In this document: piece by piece, positions 24,501-35,595 of the stretch
How the letters are laid out: each line of letters begins with the position of its first letter
Position numbering within the stretch: position 1 is the first letter of the stretch
Assembly: GCA_900239685.1 (NCBI GenBank)
Contig: OENT01000580.1
Coordinates: 1-64,000 of the forward strand
DNA from: Rotaria macrura
Taxonomy: Eukaryota; Rotifera; Eurotatoria; Philodinida; Philodinidae
Direction of reading: 5' to 3'
DNA: 64,000 bases
Notes under the pieces: generated by a model
Told to the model about the DNA's origin: nothing
Database searches by the model: none
The model's input: the letters and a program-made list of their open reading frames with translations, nothing else
Program-made: the position numbers and the translations under genes

Positions 24501-27500
24501 TGGTAGAAGTTTCTACTACCAACAATGACCCAACAACTCTTTAATCATGTCCTTATTCCTCATATGCATAAAGGAAAACTAGACCAAGTTAGACTTGAAC
24601 TGCATTTCTTTTGATTTTCCTGGAAAAACCACGGGGTAGAAAAACCTGTTTTGGGATATGAACAACAGTTTTTGTACTTCATTTTTTTAGGAACCTTACC
24701 CTAACCTAACCTAAGCTGTCTATAACCTAAATCTATTCTAACCTACGAGCTTTGCAACCTAAACTTAACCTGTCCTATAGGTTAGGATAGGTTAGGGCAG
24801 GATAAGGTTAACCTGCAGGACTCTAATATAAACAGAGCTTAAAACAAAAAGTGTGCACAAGCTCTTTTTTAATCAAATCAAAGCATTCACACGAGCTATA
24901 ATTTGGTTGTCGTATTGATAAGACAGAAATTTTAATATTCATTAGAGTTATGCGGCCATACAATGTAAAGTAAAAATTTCATTCTCATACTAATGTCTTC
25001 CTCTCAACCGAAAAATTGAAATGAACTATTCCGAATTCGAACGACTACCTTTGATAGTTATCATAAATCCTTGGATCTGTTGAATGAAAAAAATTGTTTT
25101 TACTCTTTGTATTGTGTGTTTTAATGTGCCGATAGAATTACTTGGGTCTGTATTCAGTCAAGCTATAAGCTATAAGATTTCCAAAGCTTTATAGAAGCTT
25201 AACTATGTTTAGGAAGAAAACTTTTGTTTTGATAAGATATTTCACAAGGCCGGAAATTCTCAAGAATATTGAGTTGGACAACTGTAGATTATCCGATTTT
25301 GTAAAAATTTTTTAGTGTACGTTCGGAACCTAGAATAGACGAAAAATGTTTTGATTCATAAAAGTACAACTAATTTTGTCGAATTTTCTCTTTAAATTTA
25401 AGGAGGTAAAATCTAGAAGAATAAGGNAGAACATTTTCTGATTGAAAGTTGTGACAACGAAATTTAAAAATCTGTTTTGTCTCCTAATGCCGACTTTCTA
25501 TCGTTATTCTTAAAAAAATTTGATCCCCTCTAAGTTAGAAACGTTCCGCCGCCTATGGTCAGAAATGTATATAAAGTTCGGCTTCGTAAAAGTTATATCT
25601 ATGTGAACTCTTCCTTAATTTTACCCCTGTATTTTTTTAGTAACCTTACCCTAACCTAACCTAAGCTCCCTATAACCTAAACCTAACCTAACCTAAGCTC
25701 CCTATAACCTAACCTAACCTAAGCTCCCTATAACCTAAACCTAACCTAACCTACGAGCTTTGCAACCTAAACCTAACCTAACCTACGAGCTTTGCAACCT
25801 AAACCTAACCGAACCTATAGGTTAGGTTAGGTTAGGGTAGGTTAAGGTTAACCTGCAGGACCCTACTTCTGGTTGATCCTAGTAGAACAATGAAACTTTA
25901 TTGTTGAATAGAATTGATATTTCCATTGGAATATCAAAATTTTAAAAACACATATATCGTATGTTTCAGTCATGATGCGCCTTGGAAACACTTACAGTTG
26001 AGATTTGAATTGAGCTCCTTATAGAAATTTTATAAGTCCATTTTTTCATGAAACCAATCATTAGAAATGGTCTCTATTTCATTCGATAAGAAAGATGAAT
26101 ATGTATACTTACAAGATACGGTTTGCATTAGCATGTGTCTTCCAATGACGTCGAAAATCAGCTTCTACAGAGAAAACTAGTGGTTTTTATTTGATAAACG
26201 ATGACGTCATTCATTTTAGTACTGGATCAAAATGGAAAACTCGTCGACGTATTATAACACCTGCGTTTCATGACAAAGAACTATTGAATAATTATGTTGA
26301 TATTTTTAATGAACAAGCAACTGTTTTTGTAAAACGTTTGAGTTCGATCGAATCGGGAAAAGGACATAATCTATATCCATATATAGCAGCATGTGCACTT
26401 GATATTATTTGTGGTTAGTTATTGTCTTTTATTTGTCATAAAATTGATTACTCTACTAATTTAGAAGCTGCAATGGGTTTGAATATTGGTGCACAAGAAA
26501 AACGAAATTCACAATATGTTGATGCTGTTCTTAAGTAAATAGAAAAACGATAACAACAGTGATAATTTTAGTTTTATTCTCACTTTAGATTGACAGATAT
26601 ACTATTAAAACGTCTACGAATGCCATGGATGTGGCCCGATCTACTATTTAAACTATTACCAGAGGGGCGTGATCATGATCGATATTTAAATATAATTCAT
26701 GGATTTACGAAAAAAGTAATCGATGATCGTGCAAAAGGATTTCAAGTTAATAATAATCAAGGAAAACGTTCGGCATTTTTAGGTATGATTTTGCATGTTA
26801 ATATACTAAAGACAAAATAAAAAAATATCTTCTATTTAGATTTACTTCTCAAACAAATGAAAGACGAACAGTTAACACTTCTTGATATTCAAGAAGAAGT
26901 TGATACATTTATGTTTGAAGTAAAATTCAAAGTTTAATCTCGAATGTGTCATCTTATGTTGAACGATTTCGTTTCTTTTTGACAGGGACATGATACAACT
27001 GCAGCAGCTATGAATTTTACGTGTTTTATGATTGCTTCACATCCTGAAGTTCAACAAAAACTACACGAAGAAATTGATCGAGTTTTCGGTAGATTTTAAA
27101 TGAAATATTCGTGAAAATATTTAGTTAAGTTAACATTTTAGGCAATGATCATAACCGTCCATGTACTATGGAAGATATCAATGAATTAGAATATTTAGAA
27201 TGTGTTATTAAAGAAACACTTCGACTTTTCCCATCCGTTCCATTTATTGCACGTGAAGTACAGGAAGACTTTATGTATAGTAAGTGCAATTTATCAAATG
27301 CGAGACATTTTCTATTGTTTTTTTTTCTCAAACATTTCTCATTAGATGGTTATAAAGTTTTACGTGGTTCAACAGCTGTATTATTTATTTATTACATTCA
27401 TCGGGATCCAAAACATTTTGTAAATCCTGATCGTTTTGATCCAGATCGATTCCTACCAGAGAATAGTCATGAGCGTGCGCCTTTTGCTTTTGTACCGTTT

Positions 27501-27686
27501 TCAGCTGGTTCAAGAAATTGTATTGGACAACGATTTGCTATGCTAGAAGAAAAAGTCATTTTATCATGGTTATTAAGACGATATAAATTAAAAACATCAC
27601 AGAAACGTGATGATTTAAATCTTTCATTTGAAATTATTCTTCGTTCAGAACACGGTGCTTTTGTACAAATTGAATCACGTTTTTAA
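21589..27686 (+). CDS. cytochrome P450, CYP4-clan
   Basis: Ten exons: 21589-21766, 21837-21949, 22790-22875, 26220-26413, 26465-26534, 26589-26782, 26840-26919, 26986-27088, 27142-27279 and 27346-27686. The phases close to give 498 residues. It is a membrane-anchored haem monooxygenase, with a hydrophobic N-terminal anchor (about 4-22) followed by a proline-rich hinge (IPCPRNKLPVFGN). Family motifs are HPWLRTGLLTSTGSKWKTRRR across the exon 3/4 junction, the CYP4-type EAAMG, the I-helix EGHDTT (305-310), the K-helix ExxR (E364-R367), the DPDRF region, and the haem loop PFSAGSRNCIG with the ligand Cys444. CYP4-clan enzymes typically omega-hydroxylate fatty acids or related lipids; the substrate here is unknown. 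Intron 3 is 3.3 kb because it contains nested transposons (23561-25865), while the reading frame is intact across it. ZCCHC4 starts only 80 bp after the stop. Confidence 0.95.
21950..22789 (+). other. 840-bp intron 2 of the P450 gene
   Basis: AT-rich intron with no coding exon or repeat that I could support. Confidence 0.6.
24690..24825. repeat. isolated right end of the outer hAT family
   Basis: The order of words matches the right end of the element at 25636-25865: a T-run, ACCTTACCCTAACC, AACCTAAGCT, GAGCTTTGCAACC, TATAGGTTAGG and a terminal TAACCTGCAGGACTCTA. Its terminus matches the outer element's left terminal repeat perfectly (17 of 17). No left end was found nearby, so it is a truncated copy or the product of a rearrangement. 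Confidence 0.6.
25426..25426. other. single undetermined base
   Basis: One N in otherwise called sequence, inside the nested element. It marks a low-quality or collapsed-repeat position in the assembly. Confidence 0.95.
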
Positions 27687-27766
27687 ATTGACATGAAGTT
27701 TACTTTTATTTTGTTTTTCTTTTCAAATGTATTTTTGAATGTTCGAAATTGTCTTTTTTAGATAAT

Positions 27767-30125
27767 ATGATAAAACATTCGATTGAAATTGATTTTTCTG
27801 AAAATATTGAAATAAATCATCCGAAATGTGTACATGGTCCGACATTATTATTTCGTTCGTCGACATCAACATTTTTTGCTTGCTCAGCTTGTCGAGATCG
27901 TCAAGAATGTGAAATTTATATTCCGTATGAAAAAAGGAATGAGAAAAAATCGAAAAAGATCATCGAACAACATGAAAAAGAATATGAAACCTTTAGAAAA
28001 CATATTCAAACCGTACAAAAAAAGGGAAAGAAGTTTAAGACACAACTAAATATGTAAGATATTTACTAGTTGGATGCTTTGGTTATGTTTTACAAGTTCT
28101 ACTAGATTCAAAATTGAATGTAGAATTTTCTACGCTTATCGTTTCCTTCATGAGAACAAATGCGAACATTATAAAGTCATTCATCACTAACTTGCCAGAT
28201 AAAGTTAGAAGGAAAATTTCAATAATTCGTACCGATTTGTAAATCTAGATTTACATATTTTCATCCATCTTTTCTCACTTGGAAAACTCGATGTTGAAGT
28301 TTATGGGCATGATTAAACAATCTTTGTAGTTAACTTATGAGAATATGATCATTTATGGATGATATTGGCAGCATAGAAAAAGGACTTGTCACACTTCATT
28401 AAACTTTTTTCTCAAAAGGGCTCTGTGAAATTCATAAACAGTATCTATGAAAATTCCCAGTGTGAGTCTAGGCGTGAAAAATTATATGATTCTGACTTTC
28501 AAGCTTCTTCCATTGCTAACAAATGGAAATTCATTTCATAATACATTTTCTAAACAGATTCGACCGTTCATTAATCGTGATATATGAATACGAGTGCACT
28601 CGTTTTTGAAAGTTCCCCATTTCTTACGAATGTGAGTGTAACCGAAAAGCTTCCGTTTGTGTGCTTTTAAATGTACTGATGAGTTTTTCGTATTTGGGGC
28701 GAAATACGATGCGTTTTGAAACCCTGAGAACGAAATCTGAAACTAATATCTTCTATGTGATTCGTTGCTACAGTTCATTTGCGAGATGAAAATTTTATGT
28801 GATTAGAGCCTATCATATCGGAAGTGATATTGTATTACTAACGGTTTTTTTTGCATCGTTTCTTAAGATATATTTATCTTTCTTTGTGCTAGAAAGCTTG
28901 AGAACCATCTGTGTTGAAAAACTTGTAATCTATGACATTGATAGAGTTGTATTCCATATTGTTGATACTATTTTCGAAAAAATTTTAAAATTCTAACAAA
29001 AACTATACAAAACAAATGAAACTTTGAAAAGTGCGATTTTCGAAAGTTGTAGCGGCTGATACAATTTACATTCTCTCTAGAAATAAACATTCGCTAACAT
29101 AGATTCTATCGTGAACACTGTATCTTTTGACTAAATAATTTCTTTCTAATATCTTTAGTCATTATTGTTATACTTGTTCGTCATTATTTCCTGACGACAA
29201 ACAATCTGATCATATCGATCATGAATATACTGAATCTCTTACTCGTCAACAATTACGACAACCATGCCATTATATTCTTAAGCCTCTTGAAAATAAACGT
29301 AGTAATGCACAATTCTTCTTTTCACAAACATTCATTGATTATCTTATTAATAATATTATTTTAAAAAATTCTTGGGATGGTATTATTTGTATTGGTTGTC
29401 CGAGTATATTCGAAAATCTTCATCGTTTTAAATCGAAAAAAAAATTTCAAACATATTTACTCGACTATGATTATCGTCTTTGTTCATTTTATTCTTCGAA
29501 ACAGATGCTTGTTTATAATATGTTTAATGGACATATATTTTCAAACGAAAAATTTTTTCACGAGAAATTTCTATCAATTATTAAAAATTGTTTAGTTATT
29601 ATTGATCCACCATTTGGTGGTTTTCATCGTGCATTGTGTTATTCGATTGGAAAATTATTTCAATTATATGACATCAATCGAAATGTAATACTTTTCAATC
29701 CTTATTTTCTTGAAAAATGGATTATCGATGCATTTCCAAGTTTAAAAATGCTCGATTATAAAATTGAGTATGCATCAGTATCATCATTAAATTTGTGTCG
29801 TGGTCGAAAAGGTTCACCTGTTCGAATATTTACAGATATAGAACCATCAAAATGTCCACCATTAGATGATATCAATTATAAATATTGTTTTGAATGTAAT
29901 CGTTATACATTATTAACAAATCAACATTGTTTTCAATGTCAATCATGTACATCAAAAGATGGTCTACCTTATAAACATTGCTCATTGTGTCAACGTTGTG
30001 TTAAAGCTGAAAGAACACATTGTCATACATGTAATGTATGCCATTTATTAAATCAATGTATGCCAAAGACAAATAAACGAAAATGTTCTTTGTCAGATAA
30101 TCAAACGAAAAGGAATAAAAGTTGA
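27767..30125 (+). CDS. ZCCHC4: ZCCHC4, 28S rRNA N6-adenosine methyltransferase
   Basis: Two exons: 27767-28053 and 29159-30125. The phases close to give 417 residues. In vertebrates ZCCHC4 makes the single m6A mark on 28S rRNA. Features in order are a GRF-type zinc finger (PKCVHGPTLLF, then FACSACRDRQEC, about 20-50), a coiled basic stretch, a second cysteine pair (HYCYTCSSLF), a conserved PLENKRSNAQFFF segment, a Rossmann methyltransferase fold with the catalytic DPPFGG (from D245), a Rossmann-strand region around MLDYKIEY, SPVRIFT, and a C-terminal Cys/His-rich region (CFECNRYT, CSLCQRC, CHTCNVC). The last zinc cluster appears short, ending in a basic tail. Met 27767 follows a TTTTTTAG that may be a leader-intron acceptor. 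The start is 80 bp after the P450 stop, so the leader or promoter must overlap the P450 3' end. Confidence 0.93.
28054..29158 (+). other. 1.1-kb intron of ZCCHC4
   Basis: Bounded by a GTAAGA donor and a CTTTAG acceptor. No exon or repeat was supported inside it. Confidence 0.6.
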
Positions 30126-30771
30126 AATTTTTCAAAAATAATTTTCTTTTTGCAATCTATCATTATTATACTGTTGAGCAACTTGATGGTTTCTATTTTC
30201 TTAGAAGAGAAATATCTAAGTTCTTAATCTCGAGATCATGATCACACTCGAGTTTTCCTTCTTTCTCTTATCAACATAAGTTGAAACAATGAAATTACAA
30301 ACTCGGTAGCGGTATAATTCCAGATTTTGAACAGAGTTTTGTGGAATCACGCTTTATCGCTTGAGAAAGTGACACACTAAGTATACGTGAGAGATAGCTT
30401 AGTGGTATGACACATGTCATCTATACTCTACGCACTGTTTGAATTGCTGGATATTCACTGGTTGTAGAAGTGTTTGTCGATTCGACTTTACTCATTCACA
30501 TGTTCAATCTTGCCTATGTTATTTTATTTTTTAATCGAGTAACTGAATAAGAAGTATTCTTCATAGATCTGACAAAGTTTCTTTTAAATGGTGAATTCAC
30601 ATCAGAAACATCGCTTTCTCCCTTATCATCTATGGTATATTTTATAGTCTGTGCAATATAAGTTGCTCAATGAAACAGCAAAGCATTTTTGGTAAAATAG
30701 ACTTCTTTTGAATCCTTGACATTTGTTGTCCTGTCAATTATCAAAAGTAGATGTAGATGAAATGAAAGGGA
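30126..30771. other. unassigned spacer, possible tRNA relic
   Basis: No gene was recognised. At about 30388-30460 a D-arm-like TAGCTTAGTGGTATGAC is followed, at tRNA-like spacing, by GTTTGAATTGC, which resembles a B box. The stems pair poorly, so this is at best a tRNA pseudogene or SINE head. Confidence 0.3.
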
Positions 30772-31811
30772 AGTGTTAATTGACCGAAAGGGAAAACATC
30801 GACAGAAAAATATGTGGAAAAAAATCTCGAAAGGCGCCAATCCCGAAGTGTAAAATCACGAAAGAAAAAATCTCGAAAATTTTGAGAAAGAACTAATGTT
30901 GAATGGCTGATGACTCACCTGTTGTTAGTTCGCCTGTTCCTTTGTATTTCTTGCCTATCTATACAGTCTTGTACGTATATACAAACAAGTGGGGTTCAGA
31001 TTAATTCATTTATCGTTATGTGCATAACAAGTGATTGGCCGTTATACAATGACCTCGATTGAATTTATATCTAGTAACAAATGTAAACCTTTGTTAGCAC
31101 TTGATTTGTAAGTATAACAATTAAAAAAATCAACAATTAAAAAGAAATATTGGAAATGTGAAGGGAAATATTGCACTGCCACAGTACACATTGATGCAAA
31201 TGATCAGTTTCTTAAAAAAACGTGATCAGCAGCAAGTTATTCATATCCCAGCTGGCGCACGAAATCAAAAAACTACTGTGATTGAACAACGGCTAACTAT
31301 TTTATCAACAAGACTTGAAAATTCCGAAATTGATTTAAAAGAATATCTTCTGAATCTATCATTACTTGTAGCAAAGGACACGAAATCGAAAAAGTAAATA
31401 TTTAATTAATACTACATTTGCTTTTGTCAACTTAGTTCTATTAATTTTTCTTTTGAGTTGTTCATTTTACTGTTCTTATTCACGCGGTAAAGCACCACAT
31501 CCAAATCATTCTTTACATCATCTTTATTTGTAGTGTTTGTTCACTAATTAACATACTTATTATTAATAAACCATCTATCTATCAAGTACTTCAATTAATT
31601 TCACTTTTTTCATTTTCGAGATTTTACTCCTTCGAGATTTCTAATTCTATATTTTTGGCTGTTGAGATTTTTCTTCTTCAAGATTTTATTTTTCTTGATT
31701 TCCATTTTTCGACTTTTTACCCTGCGAGATTTTGCTCGCTCAAGAGTTTTTTTTCGTTCTTTTCTTTCGGGATTTTGCCATTCTGTCTTTTTACTTTCGG
31801 TCAATCAACAC
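30772..31811. mobile_element. 1.04-kb element with TTCGAGAT motif arrays
   Basis: Ends are inverted. The left reads GTGTTAATTGACCGAAAG (30773-30790) and the right, reverse-complemented, GTGTTGATTGACCGAAAG. The left subterminal region repeats AAATCTCGAAA-like words and the right repeats TTCGAGATTTT-like words on the same strand, so the arrays are inverted. No clean target duplication was found. The interior holds a short open frame at 31158-31397. Confidence 0.55.
31158..31397 (+). CDS. short open frame inside a repeat element, unrecognised
   Basis: 79 codons beginning at a GTG, with no ATG until residue 13, inside the 30772-31811 element. The sequence has ordinary protein composition: LPQYTLMQMISFLKKRDQQQ, then a GARNQK turn, then EQRLTILSTRLENSEIDLKEYL, ending in a lysine-rich tail. 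It looks like the C-terminal exon of some helical protein rather than a transposase. It may be a captured host exon or a chance frame. I do not recognise the family. Confidence 0.3.
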   Translation: MKGNIALPQYTLMQMISFLKKRDQQQVIHIPAGARNQKTTVIEQRLTILSTRLENSEIDLKEYLLNLSLLVAKDTKSKK

Positions 31812-32757
31812 CGAACCAAATGAATGACCACATGTATTCCCATTTATCCATAATGCCAGTACTTCTCTTTTTCTAAAGTAAGATCCAACATCAAAGATGC
31901 TTCGTTACTACTGATAAAGTGACCTACGGCCAAAAACTCTTAGTACAAAACATACGTTCCGCTTTCTTTTGACTCATAGATTGCAGAAGACACAATCAAA
32001 AATATCAAGGTAGAATGAGAATGTTATTATCTTTCTCAATATCCAAGTATTCGAAATTTTTGTCTGCAGTAATATTTATTCTGACAAAGGAAATCTATGA
32101 TGGTAACCTAAAGCAATGTTTGTACGAAATGTTTTTATACAGTATGATTTTCTATATGGGTTAAAAGTGTCTTACTTTTAATTATAAAAAAGTCTTATTT
32201 TTTAGTTTTTACAACGATTCTTAATCCACGGAATGCACACTTTGCTTTCCTTGCTCCATATCGAAGATAAGCATCAACATCTATTGTATTGCAAAATATC
32301 AAAATTCTCAAAAAATCGATTATTTTAAAAAATGTCCTCACATCTATAGGGTGATATTCAGAAAACAGTTTTTAGATTTTGACTGCTTTGAGTTATAAGC
32401 AATCAGACGTCATGATCTTATCACATGTGTAAGTCTCAACAAAACGAGAAAAGAAAACTCAACCTACAATATCCTTTTGGGAAATTGCCCATCATAGAAA
32501 ATGGCTTATTTTCCGTGATACAAACGACATTGCTTCTTTTTTAATTAGTCAGGCATTTGTTTATACCTAACTAGTCATAAGTCGCAGGTGATTTGAAAAG
32601 ATTTTTTTAAAACAAGTACAAACTTCTGGTTCTACCTGAATAACTCCGATCCTATTCCATTACGGTTCAATGTCCAAAAAATTAGTTAATATGGTTACTT
32701 AGATATTTAAAAGTGATGTTCTCTTATAAACATCTTTTTTGTTCCTATGAAAGATTT
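31812..32757. other. unassigned AT-rich stretch
   Basis: No gene, RNA gene or delimitable repeat was seen. Confidence 0.4.
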
Positions 32758-33262
32758 ACCGTTTCCGAGAGAGCGAAAATTGATCGAACGAAAATTGGTC
32801 GAGAAACATGCAAAAATATAATTAGTTTGCTTTTATCAAAAACAAAACATGATACCCTTCGGCAGAATTAAGAATAAATACTAACTGTATTGTGATACAA
32901 TTATAGAATTGCTCATAATCACAACAAACAATTGAAAAATAAAAAAGTAAGACAGAGTAAAAAAAGAATTCATAAATTATGGGCGAGTCCTTCTAATTGT
33001 TGTATAAGTGAAGGTAGTGGATGAGTAATTAAATGACGTTGTCGTGCACAATAATTTAAATACTTTTTGCTCGGTTCGACTTTTTCTCCTTAACTTATTA
33101 CTTTCAATTGCACGTTTTACTTAAAAGGATTATTTTTTTTTAATTAAACTCAATTGCGTTTTATGTCAACGAATTTTCGTATCGATTAGTTTCATATGGA
33201 TTAATTTTCGTATCGATTAATTCTCGTATCGATCAATTTTCGTTCGAACAATTTTCGTAGAC
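32758..33262. repeat. inverted CGAAAATT / AATTTTCG motif arrays
   Basis: Left block at 32776-32805: GCGAAAATTGATCGAACG, then GAAAATTGGTCGAG. Right block at 33171-33262: four to five copies of AATTTTCG with ATCGATTA or similar between them. The two blocks are inverse to each other about 370 bp apart, which resembles the subterminal repeats of another small DNA transposon. The ends were not fixed. Confidence 0.45.
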
Positions 33263-33523
33263 CAACTTGGAAGTATGATGTTTTCCAGTGGTAGTTTTAA
33301 TCTCTCTCCATGAAGTTGTTTATTTCGGGAAAGTTACATCACATTAAAAATGAAAATTTCAAAGGAGTGAAATGTCGAAAATGTTGCATATGCAATGAAA
33401 TTTCAAAACATTTCAATGCTGCATTTCTATTGATTTACTCTGTCAGATGAAAAACCAATGTCGATTTTTTTGGTTATTCATTTTTGAGTGTAAAACTAAC
33501 AGAAACAATCGATGACAACTTTT

Positions 33524-34044
33524 ACTTAAGGTGCACCAAAGGCAAAACATCCGCAAAATTTTGTTTTTTCTTTATGCTTTTACATGGTTAGATAGAGCTC
33601 GTTGTGCTGATCATCAATATCACCTTTAAAACATTTTTTGGCGATGTTTTGACTGAAAAAGTTTCCAAATACGCAAAATAGGTATTAAAATGATCTATTT
33701 CGCACTTTTCTTTTTCAAGAAATTTCAAAATTCCGATCAATAATAATANNNNNNNNNNNNNNNNNNNNNNNNNNNNNNNNNNNNNNNNNNNNNNNNNNNN
33801 NNNNNNNNNNNNNNNNNNNTATTATTATTGATCGGAATTTTGAAATTTCTTGAAAAAGAAAAGTGCGAAATAGATCATTTTAATACCTATTTTGCGTATT
33901 TGGAAACTTTTTCAGTCAAAACATCGCCAAAAAATGTTTTAAAGGTGATATTGATGATCAGCACAACGAGCTCTATCTAACCATGTAAAAACATAAAGAA
34001 AAAACAAAATTTTGCTGATGTTTTGCCTTTGGTGCACCTTACTT
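33524..34044. mobile_element. foldback element with 221-bp inverted arms around an assembly gap
   Basis: The left arm 33528-33748 and right arm 33820-34040 are equal in length and almost perfect inverse copies; I found two mismatches by eye. They start AAGGTGCACCAAAGG and end in a run of AAT. Direct ACTT copies lie on both sides (33524-33527 and 34041-34044). The loop is replaced by Ns. It can be a foldback-type MITE, or partly an assembly palindrome created at a scaffold join. Confidence 0.6.
33749..33819. other. assembly gap (71 N)
   Basis: A run of undetermined bases exactly at the centre of the palindrome 33528-34040. Confidence 0.98.
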
Positions 34045-35595
34045 CCGTATCAAAGACACAGAAAACATTCTGAAGTAGACATCCACGAATGAACTCATTT
34101 TCATTTTCATTTTTTTAAATGCCTTGCAATCAAGGAAGACCGTCGTTATAAATGTTCTTGAATGTCGATTTTTGTATTATCCACAGGTGAATGCTGACGA
34201 GAACGAACAGATTATATTTTCGATATTTTACTTTCGACGTTTATTCCTCGACTTTGTGCATTTCGGCGCTTTCTTTTCAATATATTTATCTCTTCGAGAT
34301 TTTGAATTTTCATGTTCTTCTGCGCAACCACTATTTTCATTAACTATTCTCTGCGTGTATTGACTTATATAGCATAGACTCATAAACTAGCACTGAATCA
34401 TTTAAATCAACATTTATTCCGATCAGCTTAGGAAAAATTAGACCGATACTATTAAATCGAAAATGATACCGTTGATATGGATTCAACAAAAAAGTACATC
34501 CCCCCGTAGATGATGCATCGGATTTTATTTTTTTACACTATCAATATAAAATAATGATTCTTCAGAAAATGAATGAAAACAAAATTGGAAAGTTCTTTAA
34601 ATTGCCGACAATGAATAATGTTGCTGTACATATTCGTCAAGACATTTATGTATGATTCAATAGAACTCACTGAACTGCCGAGCTAAACATAAGGTTTATA
34701 TTTTGACAACCATTTCCCTATAGAAAACTTTTCGGATAATGAAAACTAAAGTCATACAGCTATTTTAATGGCTTTCGCCGAAGAAGCAGCATTTGTTCCT
34801 TTTTTGTCTACGTTGTTTCAAAAATGCAGAATGTTTGTTTGTTAACCAAACAAACATTCTGTAGACACTGTGGTGTGTCTGAGTCAGAAAGCGACACTTT
34901 CATATTTTTGATAGATGAATAGGTAAAAAAAATGTTTATTCTTCTATGAAAACCATGGAATAGCTGTTTTTTTAGTTTCCATTGTTCGAAACAATTTTTG
35001 TAAAACAAAGTTAGTGTCAAACTAGGAGGGTGGCACAGTGTTTTACTTTTGATCTAGATAAATACAATGAATCAAATCTTTTTCATTACTAGGACCCAAT
35101 GGAAAAGAATTAGGGTTAGCGAAGTATTTTGAGACGTTCTGTTCAGTTTGACATTAATATTTGGAGACAAACAAAAATGGGAACTTTTTTCTATATGATT
35201 CCTTACAATATACCCTTGCCATCACTTGTGGTACCTGTGAAGTGTTTAAAAAAGCAGACATAACACGAAAGAATCCAATGAACATTTTATTAATTGAAGG
35301 ATAGGTTTCGGAAAATCAAAATAATGTAAAATTGCATCGTTTATGTCTAAGATACGGTGAAATTTTCAAAGAAATCTGCAATATAGAATTTATGGCATTT
35401 TCGTCCAGCAAGGTCTGTATGTCCATGAAGATGAAGTGTAAACCACGAGTAAGTTTTTCTTTGAGCATTCGCACATCGAAGTATACGATAAAGAATAATC
35501 AATATAGTAACTTATATTATTTTCCATTCTAATAATAACATAATCATGCTCATTTAATTGATTTTTATTTTTATTTTCTCAGTGTTGCATAGCAA
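34045..35595. other. unassigned stretch with one strong hairpin
   Basis: No gene was recognised. At about 34827-34861 CAGAATGTTTGTTTG and its exact inverse are separated by TTAAC. Just before the DRAM-like gene a CTCAG acceptor-like site (about 35577-35581) suggests a leader intron. Confidence 0.4.

Larger units (their letters stand above)
23964..25565. mobile_element. second hAT-like element nested in the first
   Basis: The element proper is 23972-25557, starting CATAGGCGGCG and ending in the exact inverse CGCCGCCTATG. Inside these 11-bp termini, a looser inverted match continues to an AGGGG/CCCCT pair. The 8-bp direct repeat GTCAGAAA flanks it (23964-23971 and 25558-25565). A polar open stretch at about 24390-24543 could be a relic of a transposase N-terminus, but no catalytic domain is visible. 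It also carries one right-end copy of the outer element's family (about 24690-24825, ending in TAACCTGCAGGACTCTA) with no matching left end. Confidence 0.75.
23553..25873. mobile_element. hAT-like non-autonomous element with 8-bp target duplication
   Basis: The element proper is 23561-25865. It starts TAGAGTCCTGCAGGTTA and its other end, reverse-complemented, is TAGGGTCCTGCAGGTTA, so the 17-bp terminal repeats differ at one base. The 8-bp direct repeat CTTCTGGT flanks it (23553-23560 and 25866-25873). The TAG-type terminus and 8-bp duplication fit the hAT superfamily. Subterminal regions are arrays of CCTAACC/CCTAAACC words, running as CCTAA on the left and right sides, with a short inverted TAGGTTAGG stretch before the right end. 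No transposase is encoded outside the nested element. It sits inside P450 intron 3. Confidence 0.8.

Noticed and set aside
23580..25840. CCTAA/TTAGG runs as interstitial telomere repeat
   Set aside because: The runs are irregular, mixed with CCTAAACC and GAGCTTTGCAACC units, and lie just inside the terminal repeats of a transposon with a target duplication. They are better explained as subterminal repeats.
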